The notes: a model not told the origin generated them from the sequence alone. Numbered from the stretch's first letter, positions 52,390-60,417 are shown. The stretch: 64,000 nt of DNA from DASQUK01 sp963717085 (GCA_963717085.1 CAVQVM010000024.1:62001-126000), one strand, 5' to 3'. Translations and numbers: made by a program.

Positions 52390-53709
52390 TCAGCCTCCCG
52401 CCGAGGCCCGCTCGAGGCGCATTCCCAGCGATTCCAGTGTCTCGAAGGGCCGGTGATAGCCGCGCTCGAGGTGTTGGATGCCATGCAACAGCGATGGGCC
52501 CTCGGCCACGGCGGCGGCGATGACGGACGAGAACCCGGCGCGCACGTCCGGGATCGTGACCTCGGCGCCGTGCAGCTTGGACACGCCCCGCACCACGGCT
52601 GAGTGCAGGGCGTTGGTGTCGTGGAAGCGGCAGGCGGGCCCTCCCAGGCAGGTGTCGTAGAGCTCGATCTCGCAGCCCATCCTGGTGAGGGCGTCGACGT
52701 AGATCAGGCGGTCCTCGTAGACGGTCTCGTGGAGGACCGACATGCCCTCGGCCTGGGTCATCAGCACGATCAGGGGTGGCTGCCAGTCGGTCATGAACCC
52801 CGGATGGGTGTCGGTCTGCACCGCCGCCGTGCGGAGGCGGTCGGCGCTGGCAGAGATCCACTCGTCGGTGATCTCGAAGCGGGCGCCCATCTTCTGGAGC
52901 GTGTCGATGGCGGTGACCAATCGGTCCTGGCCGCAGCCGGCGACGCGCACCCGCCCGCCGGTCATGAGGCCGGCCACCAGGTACGAGAAGGCCTCGAGGC
53001 GATCGCCTTGGAGGCGGGTGGCCGCACCCCGGAGCCGGTCGACTCCCTCGATCACGATGCGGCGGTCGGGACGGAAGCTGATCTGCGCGCCCATTCGCTG
53101 GAGGAACAGCGCCAGCTCGGTCACCTCCGGCTCGACCGCGGCATTGAGGAGCACAGTGCGGCCCACGGCCTGGACTGCCGATAGCAGCACGGTCTCTGTG
53201 GCGCCCACGCTCGGGTACGGCAGGGTGATGCGAGCACCACGCAGGCGGTCGACGCGGGCAGCGATGCCCTCGTCGGTCACGTCGATCTCTGCGCCCATCG
53301 CCTCGAGCGCGGCGATGTGGAAGTCGACAGGGCGTTGGCCGATGCGGTCCCCCCCGACCAGGGGAACGAATGCCTCGTGGTTGCGGTGGAGCAGCGGCCC
53401 GAGCAGGAGGATCGGGATGCGGTTGAGCCCAGTGAACTCGAGGGGGACCTTGGCGCCGGGGGTGGCGGTGGGTTGGACCGTGATGCGGTCGCCCTCGATG
53501 TCGACGCCGACCCCCAACGACGTGAGGATGTCGGTGGTGATCCCCACTTCGCCAACCTCGGGGGCGTTGGTGATCCTGCTGGGCTCGGTCCCCAGCACCG
53601 CGGCGACCATGTGCTTGGATACGGCGTTCTTCGATCCGCGGACCCGCACCTCGCCAACCAGCGGGCCGTTGGGTTGGATGCTCCAGGCCTCGGCGGCGGG
53701 CTGATCCAT
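52390..53709 (-). CDS. murA: UDP-N-acetylglucosamine 1-carboxyvinyltransferase
   Basis: First committed step of peptidoglycan synthesis. The 439-aa protein has the substrate-binding RGSKNAVSK (Lys27, Asn28), LNRIPILLLGPLL, and the active-site loop GGDRIGQRPVD. The loop residue that is Cys115 in E. coli is Asp121 here; the same change in M. tuberculosis MurA makes it insensitive to fosfomycin. Late motifs are PGFMTDWQPPL and LHGIQHLERGYHRPFETL. TACGCT lies 8 nt before the ATG. Confidence 0.96.
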   Translation of the reverse strand: MDQPAAEAWSIQPNGPLVGEVRVRGSKNAVSKHMVAAVLGTEPSRITNAPEVGEVGITTDILTSLGVGVDIEGDRITVQPTATPGAKVPLEFTGLNRIPILLLGPLLHRNHEAFVPLVGGDRIGQRPVDFHIAALEAMGAEIDVTDEGIAARVDRLRGARITLPYPSVGATETVLLSAVQAVGRTVLLNAAVEPEVTELALFLQRMGAQISFRPDRRIVIEGVDRLRGAATRLQGDRLEAFSYLVAGLMTGGRVRVAGCGQDRLVTAIDTLQKMGARFEITDEWISASADRLRTAAVQTDTHPGFMTDWQPPLIVLMTQAEGMSVLHETVYEDRLIYVDALTRMGCEIELYDTCLGGPACRFHDTNALHSAVVRGVSKLHGAEVTIPDVRAGFSSVIAAAVAEGPSLLHGIQHLERGYHRPFETLESLGMRLERASAGG

Positions 53710-53717
53710 GCGGGCCG

Positions 53718-53723
53718 AGCGTA
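53718..53723 (-). promoter_or_regulatory. TANNNT -10-like hexamer before murA
   Basis: TACGCT ends eight nt before the ATG at 53709, again without a ribosome site. Confidence 0.5.
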
Positions 53724-53772
53724 GCGTCGACCCGCGTGCGGACCGGCCAACCGCCGGGACCCTGGAGCTCGG

Positions 53773-53901
53773 CTAGCGGCGGGGTGGGCGTGCCCAGCGC
53801 TGTTCGGACGACGGCGCCCGAACGCGTTGTGGTGCCCGTTTCCGCAGCTCGCTCTGCTTGTCGCGGACCAGCAATTGGACCACGTAGTCGTGCTGATACA
53901 T
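53773..53901 (-). CDS. Small basic hypothetical protein
   Basis: A 42-aa frame beginning MYQHDYVVQLLVRDKQSELRKR, with GAGAGGT eight nt before the ATG. The first half could form a helix; the second half is Arg/Pro-rich. Not recognised. It may be a real small protein; only the ribosome site and the plausible N-terminus support it. Confidence 0.45.
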   Translation of the reverse strand: MYQHDYVVQLLVRDKQSELRKRAPQRVRAPSSEQRWARPPRR

Positions 53902-54023
53902 GGCAGTGACCTCTCGGAAGGGGGCGCGGCCGCGAGGCCGCGCGAATCGTTGGAGCTTCGGGGCGTGATCGACCCCGTGGGCGGCTCGGCTGGGGCGTCC
54001 GGCGATCCGGCGGTAGGCCGGGA

Positions 54024-54104
54024 TCAGGTTCCGGGAGGAATCGAACCGAGGGCGCGGCCGAGCAGCGTCGTCAGCGAGCCCTGCTCGTGGAAGCTGTTGA
54101 TCAT
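54024..54104 (-). CDS. 26-codon small open frame with strong ribosome site
   Basis: MINSFHEQGSLTTLLGRALG plus six more residues, preceded by GAAGGGGGTG, among the better Shine-Dalgarno matches in the window. It lies between the XRE regulator gene and the 42-codon frame on the same strand. Could be a small protein or a leader peptide. Confidence 0.35.
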   Translation of the reverse strand: MINSFHEQGSLTTLLGRALGSIPPGT

Positions 54105-54191
54105 CGGCACCCCCTTCGGTCGTCTGGACATGCGCTGACACTTTGGCGGACGGTGCGGTGCCTGGGCGAACGATTTAGCCCCGCCGCAGTG

Positions 54192-54986
54192 TCAGAGCCC
54201 GCGCAGGGCGGCCGCCGTCCGCTCGTCGGCCGGGAAGAACGCCTCGATGGCGAGCTCCGCAACCGTGATGTCGTGCGCCGTGCCGAAGGTTGCGATGGTG
54301 CTGAAGAACGTCAGCTCGCCCTCGTCGCCGCGCAGGACCAGTGGCACAAAGAGACGGGCCGCCGTGTCGGAACCACCCGAGTGGCCGGCCGAGACCCCGG
54401 GGTACCGCAGCAGCTCGTCACGGAGCGACAGGACCTCCGGGTCCGCCGATGCGGCGGCCAGGCGGTCGAGCCGCTCGATGAGGTGGGCGCTGTACTCCGC
54501 CAGGTTGACGATGCGGGGAGCGAGGCCGTCCGGGTGGAGGCACACGCGGAGGGTGTTGGCGTGGGGACCGAGCAGGTCAGGGGCGACACCGTCGCTGAGG
54601 ATCGCGAGTGCGGTCTCGTTGGCGGACACCAGGTTCCACTGCCGGTCGACCACCACGGCGGGGAAGGGCAGATGGCTGCCGAGGATCTTGGCGAGGGCAT
54701 CGCGCACAGGCGCCATCTCCTCGGCGTCGAGGCGCGTCTCGGGGTACGTGGGCGCGAATCCGGCGGCCATCAGGAGGGTGTTGCGGTCGCGCAGGGGCAC
54801 GTCGAGGTGCTCGGCCAGGTGCAGGACCAGCTCGCGGCTCGGGCGCGACCGGCCGGTCTCGACGAAGCTCAGGTGCCGCGCCGACACGTCGGCCTCGCCG
54901 GCCAGATCGAGCTGGCTCATCCGCCGTTGATGCCGCCACTGTCGCAGGAGGTCACCGACGGCGCGAGGTGGCGACACGACGCTCAT
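54192..54986 (-). CDS. XRE-family regulator with MmyB-like ligand-binding domain
   Basis: A 264-aa regulator: the N-terminal helix-turn-helix reads RQWRHQRRMSQLDLAGEADV then SARHLSFVETGRSRPSRELV, and the rest is the MmyB-like PAS-type domain (VVVDRQWNLVSANETALAIL). MmyB-like regulators usually control a divergently encoded enzyme gene, here the SnoaL-like gene. The ATG at 54986 is preceded by TACGGT at 6 nt. Confidence 0.92.
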   Translation of the reverse strand: MSVVSPPRAVGDLLRQWRHQRRMSQLDLAGEADVSARHLSFVETGRSRPSRELVLHLAEHLDVPLRDRNTLLMAAGFAPTYPETRLDAEEMAPVRDALAKILGSHLPFPAVVVDRQWNLVSANETALAILSDGVAPDLLGPHANTLRVCLHPDGLAPRIVNLAEYSAHLIERLDRLAAASADPEVLSLRDELLRYPGVSAGHSGGSDTAARLFVPLVLRGDEGELTFFSTIATFGTAHDITVAELAIEAFFPADERTAAALRGL

Positions 54987-54992
54987 GCCTCG

Positions 54993-55080
54993 ACCGTAAC
55001 GGTGCCGGGTCGCAGACGCCGTTACGTGCCAGGTAATCGCTCGGGGTCGGGGGAGTGGCTCAGTGTCGAGGGCGACACTG
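54993..55080. promoter_or_regulatory. Divergent XRE/SnoaL promoter region with two dyads
   Basis: CGTAACGG (54995-55002) pairs with CCGTTACG (55019-55026), overlapping the -10-like TACGGT of the regulator. CAGTGTCG-AGGG-CGACACTG (55061-55080) is a perfect 8-bp dyad 24 bp before the SnoaL-like ATG. Either could be the regulator's operator. Confidence 0.55.
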
Positions 55081-55104
55081 CACGCAACACGAGGAGAGAC
55101 CCCC

Positions 55105-55479
55105 ATGAGCGATGTCATGACGACCGTCGATGCCTACCTCGAGGGCTTGACCCAGTCCGACCCCGCCCGCCGCGGCGAGCTGATCCGCACGGCGTGGGCC
55201 GAGGACGGCCGCTTCGTCGACCCCCTGTTCGACGTCCAGGGCCATGCTGCACTCGACGAGCTGGCGCAGGGCGTGATCGCCCAGTATCCGGGCCACATGT
55301 TCCGCCGGACCAGCGCTGTCGACACGCACCACGACCTGGCTCGCTACATGTTCGAGTTCGTGGCGCCCGACGGCACGATCGTGATCACGGGCACCGATGT
55401 GTGCGAGTTCGCCGAGGACGGCCGCCTGCAGAGGATCACCGGCTTCTTCGGCGACGTCCCGGCCGACGAGGCCGCATGA
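55105..55479 (+). CDS. SnoaL-like / NTF2-fold protein
   Basis: A 124-aa single-domain protein: VDAYLEGLTQSDPARRGELI, AWAEDGRFVDPLFDVQGHAAL, and the end strand GRLQRITGFFGD. The NTF2/SnoaL fold houses small isomerases, cyclases or binding proteins; substrate unknown. GAGGAGAG precedes the ATG. It is divergent from the XRE regulator and probably its target. Confidence 0.88.
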   Translation: MSDVMTTVDAYLEGLTQSDPARRGELIRTAWAEDGRFVDPLFDVQGHAALDELAQGVIAQYPGHMFRRTSAVDTHHDLARYMFEFVAPDGTIVITGTDVCEFAEDGRLQRITGFFGDVPADEAA

Positions 55480-55607
55480 GCCCGAGGATGCGCAGCGCGG
55501 CCCGCTGAGCGGCGGCCCGGCCGCATGCGCACGCCGGAGGCGACCCTCGGCACGGCGGCGTTCATCGCCGGCGCGCCGAGGTCGTCGCGGGAGTTGGGGG
55601 TCCGTGC

Positions 55608-57179
55608 CTACCGACGGACGGCCTGGTCGGCGCGCTGGGCACGGATCTCGAGATCGGCGCTGGTCAAGCAACGCCCGGTGGCGAGGTCGAACTGCCAGCC
55701 GTGCATCTGGCAGGTGAGCACGTTGCCGTCGATGACCGCGAACCGACTCAGGTCGGCGTTGAGATGGGGGCAGCGGCGTTGCACGACCCACCCGTCGATC
55801 GGGACGTCGTCCGCGTCCGGTGCCTGGTCGGCGTACCAGGCCTCGGCGTACTGCATGCGCTCGGGAGACAGGCACTTCAAGAACACGAACACGGCCTCGT
55901 TGTACGGCCCGTGGCGCTTGGCCGAACAGCGGCAGGAAAGCATCAGCGAATTGATCCAGTCGGTCTCTCCCGTATGCAGGAGATGCTCGACGAGCGTGCG
56001 GCCCGTCCGGAACTGATAGCGGACCGCTTCGTCCGCGTACTGCCGCACCTGCCTGGCATCGAAGTCGATGACCAGGGACTCGGTGGTGTCGCCGTCCTCG
56101 CCGACGAGCTCCAGCAACACCGGGCCACCGACCCGGTCGGCGAGGAACGTCGACTGGCTCAGGAGCGGCTCGACCCGACGCCGCAGCTGGCTGAGCACGT
56201 CGATCTCGGGGTGACGCCAGGACGCCTTCTCCGCCTCGATCACGGGACGTTGCCGCTCGCGGTACGCACGTAGATGTTCCACCTTGTGCGCGAAGAAGCT
56301 CTGGACGTCGCTCACCGGGTGCGTCAGCGTGCAGTCGTCGCCCGTGAGCTCCGCGACGCTTCCCGGCAGCAGGATCATCCCGTTGTCGTACCCGCGCCCC
56401 TCGTATTGGTCGATGAAGGCCTGCTGGTCCATGAAAATGTTGGCCTCGTCGCCGTCGAGGTCGTTGAACGCCCACAGCTCGTCGTCCAGGAAGCATGGTG
56501 GTCCCGCGATCGGGAACACCCAGCGAGCCTTGAGGTCGTCCACGTAGCGGATGGTGCGGTCGAACTGCCGGGAGCGCTTTTGCCGCCCGAGCTCGTTGAG
56601 CGTGGCCTCGGGCAGGTCATAGGTCATCGGGTACCAGATGGCACCGGAGAACTGCAGCAGGTGCGCATCCACCGGGCCCAGCTCGGTGAACTCCCCCAGG
56701 TTGGTCGGCCGAGCATCGTTCTGGTTGAGCAGCCGGATCCCGTCATGCTCGACCCACAGCGACGAGTCGCCGATGGGCCCGTCGTTCGGGGAGGTCAGCG
56801 TCTGGATCATGACGGTCAGCCCGTCGCCGAGGCTGATCGGTTCGTTAGACCGCGTGCGCAGGAACGTCGTGAAGCCGAGCTCCCGCAGCTCGTCCTCGAG
56901 CTGGGTGGACGGGTAGTCGGGCAGCAGCACCGTCGCCGACTTCGAGACGAACCGGCGCAGATGCGCCGCGTCGAAGTGGTCTCGGTGCAGGTGGGAGACG
57001 TACAGGTAGTCCGTTCGCCCGAGTCCCTCCCAGTCGAGCTGCGAGTTGTCCGGGAAGGGGAACCACGAGGCGAAGAAGGCGGGGTTCACCCACGGATCGC
57101 ACAGGATGCTCCCCGCCGACGTGTCGATGCGGATGCCCGCATGCCCGGTACCAGTCACCCGCACTTGGCAAACCTCCAC
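55608..57179 (-). CDS. Metallo-beta-lactamase-fold protein with C-terminal Rieske domain
   Basis: A 523-aa fusion. The N-terminal half is a UlaG-like metallo-beta-lactamase fold with GHAGIRIDT, SHLHRDHFD (metal ligands) and FSGAIWYPMTYD. The last 60 residues are a Rieske [2Fe-2S] domain: CPHLNADL near 470 and CQMHGWQFD near 493 supply the two Cys and two His. Domain order is the reverse of animal CMP-Neu5Ac hydroxylase; the layout resembles mycobacterial Rv3818. Probably an oxygenase or hydroxylase. The start is GTG; no ATG is close. Confidence 0.88.
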   Translation of the reverse strand: MEVCQVRVTGTGHAGIRIDTSAGSILCDPWVNPAFFASWFPFPDNSQLDWEGLGRTDYLYVSHLHRDHFDAAHLRRFVSKSATVLLPDYPSTQLEDELRELGFTTFLRTRSNEPISLGDGLTVMIQTLTSPNDGPIGDSSLWVEHDGIRLLNQNDARPTNLGEFTELGPVDAHLLQFSGAIWYPMTYDLPEATLNELGRQKRSRQFDRTIRYVDDLKARWVFPIAGPPCFLDDELWAFNDLDGDEANIFMDQQAFIDQYEGRGYDNGMILLPGSVAELTGDDCTLTHPVSDVQSFFAHKVEHLRAYRERQRPVIEAEKASWRHPEIDVLSQLRRRVEPLLSQSTFLADRVGGPVLLELVGEDGDTTESLVIDFDARQVRQYADEAVRYQFRTGRTLVEHLLHTGETDWINSLMLSCRCSAKRHGPYNEAVFVFLKCLSPERMQYAEAWYADQAPDADDVPIDGWVVQRRCPHLNADLSRFAVIDGNVLTCQMHGWQFDLATGRCLTSADLEIRAQRADQAVRR

Positions 57180-57282
57180 GGTCGGAGACCGAACGGGGGA
57201 TGAACGTTAACGACTCAGGTCTCGCCGCGAGTGCATCTTATGAAGGTCGGCGGGACGCCGGGCGCGCCGGCGCAGCCGACGC

Positions 57283-58509
57283 TCAGCCCGACCCGAGCTT
57301 GAAGACGCCGTTCTGCTGGGTGAGAAGCCACAATTCACCGTCGGGATCCTCACCGAAGGACGTCTGGACGCCGCCCGCCTCGACGTCGAGCTCGACCACG
57401 CCATCAGCGCCCATGGCCCAGATGGGCCCGGTCATGTCCATGAACACGTAGGCGCCCTGCATCCCCGGGATCGCACGGCCCCGGTACACGTAGCCTCCGA
57501 TCACCGCCGGGCCGACGCTGTGGGGGTACTCGTAGACGGGCATCACGGGGTTGGCCGGTGCTGGCACGTCGTCGTTGAAGTGCGCCTCGTGCGAGCCCTC
57601 GTAGGCTGGCCAGCCCAGGTTGTACCCCTTTTGCCCCGCCGGGACCTTGTAGACGGCCTCCCAGCTCGACTCGCCGACGCCGCCGATCCACATGTCGCCG
57701 GTCGCGCGGTCGATGGAGAACCGCCAAGGGTTGCGCATGCCCTTGGCCCAGATCTCGGGCGCGACCCCTGCGACGCCGACGTAGGGGTTGTCGGCCGGAA
57801 CCGTGTATCCGGGTCCGTCGCGGTTCGGGGTGATCCGTAGGAGCCCTCCCAGGAGCTTGGTCATGTCCTGGGCATCGGCCCCGCTGCTGCCCCCTCCGTC
57901 CCCCATGCTGATGAACAGGTTGTTGCCGGCATCGAACGCCAGCTGGCCGCTGTTGTGGCCGACGCCGGGCTGGTCGACGCGCAGGATCTCTCGTGCCGAA
58001 GCGGGATCGGGTCGGCCGTCGTCGCCCACGGCGTACGAGACGATTCGGGTGTCGACGTCATTGCCGTTGAACCCGAGGATGATCCGGCCGTCGACCGGAT
58101 CGAACGTCATGCCGAGCATGCCGTATTCGGCACCGGGCCGGTAGTCCAGGACCTCCGCCGTCAGATCGAGCACCGGATCGGATTGTCCGTTGACCAAGCG
58201 GTAGATCATGCCGTGCTGATCGGCGAGGTAGGGGTTGGGGTCGCCGTCGCGCCAGGTGATCGCCGTGAGCATCTGGGTGTCGGCCACCCTGGTTAGCGCC
58301 AGGGGAAGTGCCTGGAGCTGCTGCATCGAGGGCGGCCCAGCCGGGGGACCGGTGGTGGGCGGCGCGGTGGTCGTCGCCTCGGCGCCGGCTCCCTGGGCGG
58401 CCGCCGCTTCGTGGTTGCCCTTCGCCGAACCACTCTCGGGAGAGCCGCCGCCGCAGGCGGTCACCAGCAGGACCGCCGCACCCACGCTCGCCCACGTCCC
58501 CGGCCTCAC
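57283..58509 (-). CDS. Lipoprotein PQQ-dependent sugar dehydrogenase-like beta-propeller
   Basis: A 408-aa exported protein. The lipobox is LVTACGG (Cys19) after a short signal, followed by an Ala/Thr/Pro-rich linker. The propeller has the glucose/sorbosone dehydrogenase signatures DQPGVGHNSGQLAF (active-site His), SMGDGGGSSG, AKGMRNPWRFSID and WPAYEGSHEAHF. Family members oxidise aldoses with PQQ outside the cell. GTG start. Upstream lies a truncated FG-GAP fragment. Confidence 0.92.
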   Translation of the reverse strand: MRPGTWASVGAAVLLVTACGGGSPESGSAKGNHEAAAAQGAGAEATTTAPPTTGPPAGPPSMQQLQALPLALTRVADTQMLTAITWRDGDPNPYLADQHGMIYRLVNGQSDPVLDLTAEVLDYRPGAEYGMLGMTFDPVDGRIILGFNGNDVDTRIVSYAVGDDGRPDPASAREILRVDQPGVGHNSGQLAFDAGNNLFISMGDGGGSSGADAQDMTKLLGGLLRITPNRDGPGYTVPADNPYVGVAGVAPEIWAKGMRNPWRFSIDRATGDMWIGGVGESSWEAVYKVPAGQKGYNLGWPAYEGSHEAHFNDDVPAPANPVMPVYEYPHSVGPAVIGGYVYRGRAIPGMQGAYVFMDMTGPIWAMGADGVVELDVEAGGVQTSFGEDPDGELWLLTQQNGVFKLGSG

Positions 58510-58611
58510 GGACTGGTTGTACCGAGATCGGGCCAGTGGCTGGGGGATACCCGCCGCCGCACCGAGCCCTGCGCGCCGTGCGCGAGCCGGCGGGTCGTGT
58601 CAATGCTCCGC

Positions 58612-58861
58612 CCTGACCGAAACCGGTGAAGCCGGTACCGGTGGATCGCAAGAGTCGCACGTCCCTGAGGTTGATCGGGTCGGGCAGGAACCGCACCACG
58701 GCGACATCGTCGAGGTGGTCGCCGTTGAGGTCACCGGTGGCAAGCCCGTTGAAGAGCAGCCCGTCCTCGGTGTAGCTGCCGAGGACCGAAGTGCCGTCGC
58801 GGAAGGCGACGACCGACCCGAGAACGTTGCTGGTCCCGAGTCCGCTCTCGGTCATCGCCAA
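58612..58861 (-). pseudogene. Fragment of an FG-GAP/VCBS-repeat protein
   Basis: About 80 codons resemble FG-GAP repeats: VVAFRDGTSVLGSY and GLATGDLNGDHLDDVAVVRF, with the calcium-binding DxNxDxxxD pattern. No signal peptide, and the similarity stops at both ends, so it is a remnant. It borders the accessory strip. Confidence 0.5.
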
Positions 58862-59114
58862 GGGATCAAGCCAAGTTCCCGCACCAGCCCGGGATACTCG
58901 GCCCGGAAGAGCTGGGCGAAGCGTCGCCGCTTGTCCATGTGCCGAGACACTGCCATGAGCCCCCGAAAACGTTGAGCCACTCCGTCGAATAACGACGGGG
59001 ACGCGCCGAGGGGGCCATAACCTGGCACGGGTTTTGGCACCACGCCCGGAGATCGGTCCGTGCCGTGCGCTGCGGGGCCAGAGCGACGTCCTGACCCTCG
59101 GCTCCGTCCGCCGA

Positions 59115-59156
59115 GAGCGGGTGACGGGGATCGGACCCGCATTATCAGCTTGGGAA
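59115..59156 (-). repeat. Copy of the tRNA-Gly 3' half (att-like)
   Basis: Matches 60244-60285 at 41 of 42 bases (59134 is the mismatch): from the anticodon loop of tRNA-Gly(CCC) to its 3' end plus one base. This is the segment that tyrosine integrases usually duplicate. Confidence 0.85.
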
Positions 59157-59439
59157 CAAGATGCCCTGCATCCCCATGTATGCCGGGAGTGACCTGCCAG
59201 CCGATGATCTCGACGAAGTCAGGTCATTGTCGCCGCGAGGTGCCGCGAGCGACCGAGTCCGACCCAAAAGGGCTCTCGCGACCGTCACACCCCGGTGAGT
59301 TCCGCTGAGCCATCTTTTTGCACGGCTCACGGCGCCTTTGGCTACCGACTTCGCCTTCTCCACGAGCTTGCCGAGAAAGTACTTGGGCTCTACCCCGACC
59401 CCGTATCCGCATCGTGATCGCTCTACCACGTCATTGACC

Positions 59440-59480
59440 TCACACTATGGCCCGATACGCGTCGCGTATGTCGGGTGTGA
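59440..59480. repeat. 41-bp dyad in the accessory strip
   Basis: TCACAC...GTGTGA enclose CCCGA...TCGGG and a central ATACGCG-T-CGCGTAT. The arms are symmetrical about 59462. Could be an operator, a recombination site or an RNA hairpin. Confidence 0.6.
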
Positions 59481-59615
59481 CATCGCCAATCTCCGTGAGG
59501 AGCATAGGGCTGGATGGAAGGCCACAGCACTCTTCGAGCAGGGCTCAAACAACGGTTCAGGCGGCCGGGAGACCGTGAAGAACGAAAGCGCCCTCGCTCT
59601 CGGCCAGAGCGCTTG

Positions 59616-59640
59616 GAGCGGGTGACGGGGATCTTGGGAA
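59616..59640 (-). repeat. Deleted copy of the tRNA-Gly 3' end
   Basis: Eighteen bases match the 3' end of tRNA-Gly and its flanking base, then 7 bases of its anticodon region follow directly, as if 17 nt between them were deleted. Confidence 0.6.
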
Positions 59641-60244
59641 TCGGCTCGCTGGTGACCTGCGCGATCGCGGGCTGACCTGGTCGGGCGCTGAGCACGGCGC
59701 GCGGGCGGCGCCGTGCCAGCGAGCGACCCCAGTTGACCGAAGCCACCTGAGCGATCGGGCACGGAGCGGGCACAGAGTCAACCGGTGACGATCCTCGAAC
59801 GACACATCTTGTTCCCACCGGCGGCCTGGACCGAGCACGCCTGGTCATCCGGGGGGCGATCGACAACAACCGAGGCGGCCGGCTGTGCGATGGATGCGCG
59901 ATGGACGCCCCTAGATGAGACAGTCCGCAGGCGCCTCTGCGGGATGAGCAGCGGCCCCTCCGCGGGCGCCTCGAACAATGTGGCCACCCGCTTCCGGTTC
60001 ATCACCGGCTCCTCTCTCGCCGGCCGGAGACGCGCCGTTCACGCTCTCCCCCCGACCGCCCGCTCTTGAGGGTGGCGATCGTACTGCCGGGGAGGGACTG
60101 TCAACCTGGTCCGGGAGGTCGAGACAGGGAAAGCTCGAGGGCTACGTCGGCCTCGGGCTGGACAACCTGCGGCGGGCGACCGTCCTGGTGGCGAGGGCGT
60201 CGACACCAAGACGGCCCGGGCGCTGCAGGGAGCGGGTCACGGTG

Positions 60245-60315
60245 AGCGGGTGACGGGGATCGAACCCGCATTATCAGCTTGGGAAGCTGACGTTCTGCCA
60301 TTGAACTACACCCGC
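60245..60315 (-). tRNA. tRNA-Gly(CCC)
   Basis: 71 nt on the minus strand. The acceptor stem GCGGGTG pairs with CACCCGC; the anticodon arm TCAGC-TTCCCAA-GCTGA has anticodon CCC; the T arm has GGTTCGATCC. The discriminator is U, normal for tRNA-Gly, and CCA is not encoded. Its 3' half is duplicated 1129 bp downstream. Confidence 0.96.
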
Positions 60316-60402
60316 GGGGTGAACCGGCGAGGCTAGCCGACCGGGTTCCCGCGACGCCGATCGTGCCGTGGGCGCTCGCCGGGGCGGGCGACCTGCGACC
60401 AC

Positions 60403-60408
60403 TAGGGT
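60403..60408 (+). promoter_or_regulatory. TANNNT -10-like hexamer before dcd
   Basis: TAGGGT ends nine nt before the ATG at 60418, with no ribosome site between. Confidence 0.5.
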
Positions 60409-60417
60409 CGGCGGCCG

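Larger units (their letters stand above)
59151..59817. mobile_element. 667-bp segment bounded by a 13-bp inverted repeat
   Basis: TGGGAACAAGATG opens the segment and its exact complement CATCTTGTTCCCA closes it, as in a small IS or MITE. No transposase is recognisable and no target duplication is visible. Confidence 0.4.
58862..60244. other. Gene-poor accessory strip beside tRNA-Gly
   Basis: About 1.4 kb with no recognisable intact gene and visibly lower GC, near 60% between 59160 and 59640. It holds a copy of the tRNA-Gly 3' half (59115-59156), a deleted copy (59616-59640), a 13-bp inverted repeat pair (59151-59163, 59805-59817) and a 41-bp dyad (59440-59480). Small open frames, such as one from 59429 to 59145 leftward, match nothing I know. 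Confidence 0.6.

Noticed and set aside
58852..59142. 96-codon frame reading through the tRNA-Gly copy
   Set aside because: Its N-terminus is a translation of the tRNA 3' end; no support for a real protein.
59145..59429. 94-codon leftward frame in the accessory strip as a gene
   Set aside because: No recognisable domain, its end runs into the tRNA-derived repeat; kept only as part of the strip description.
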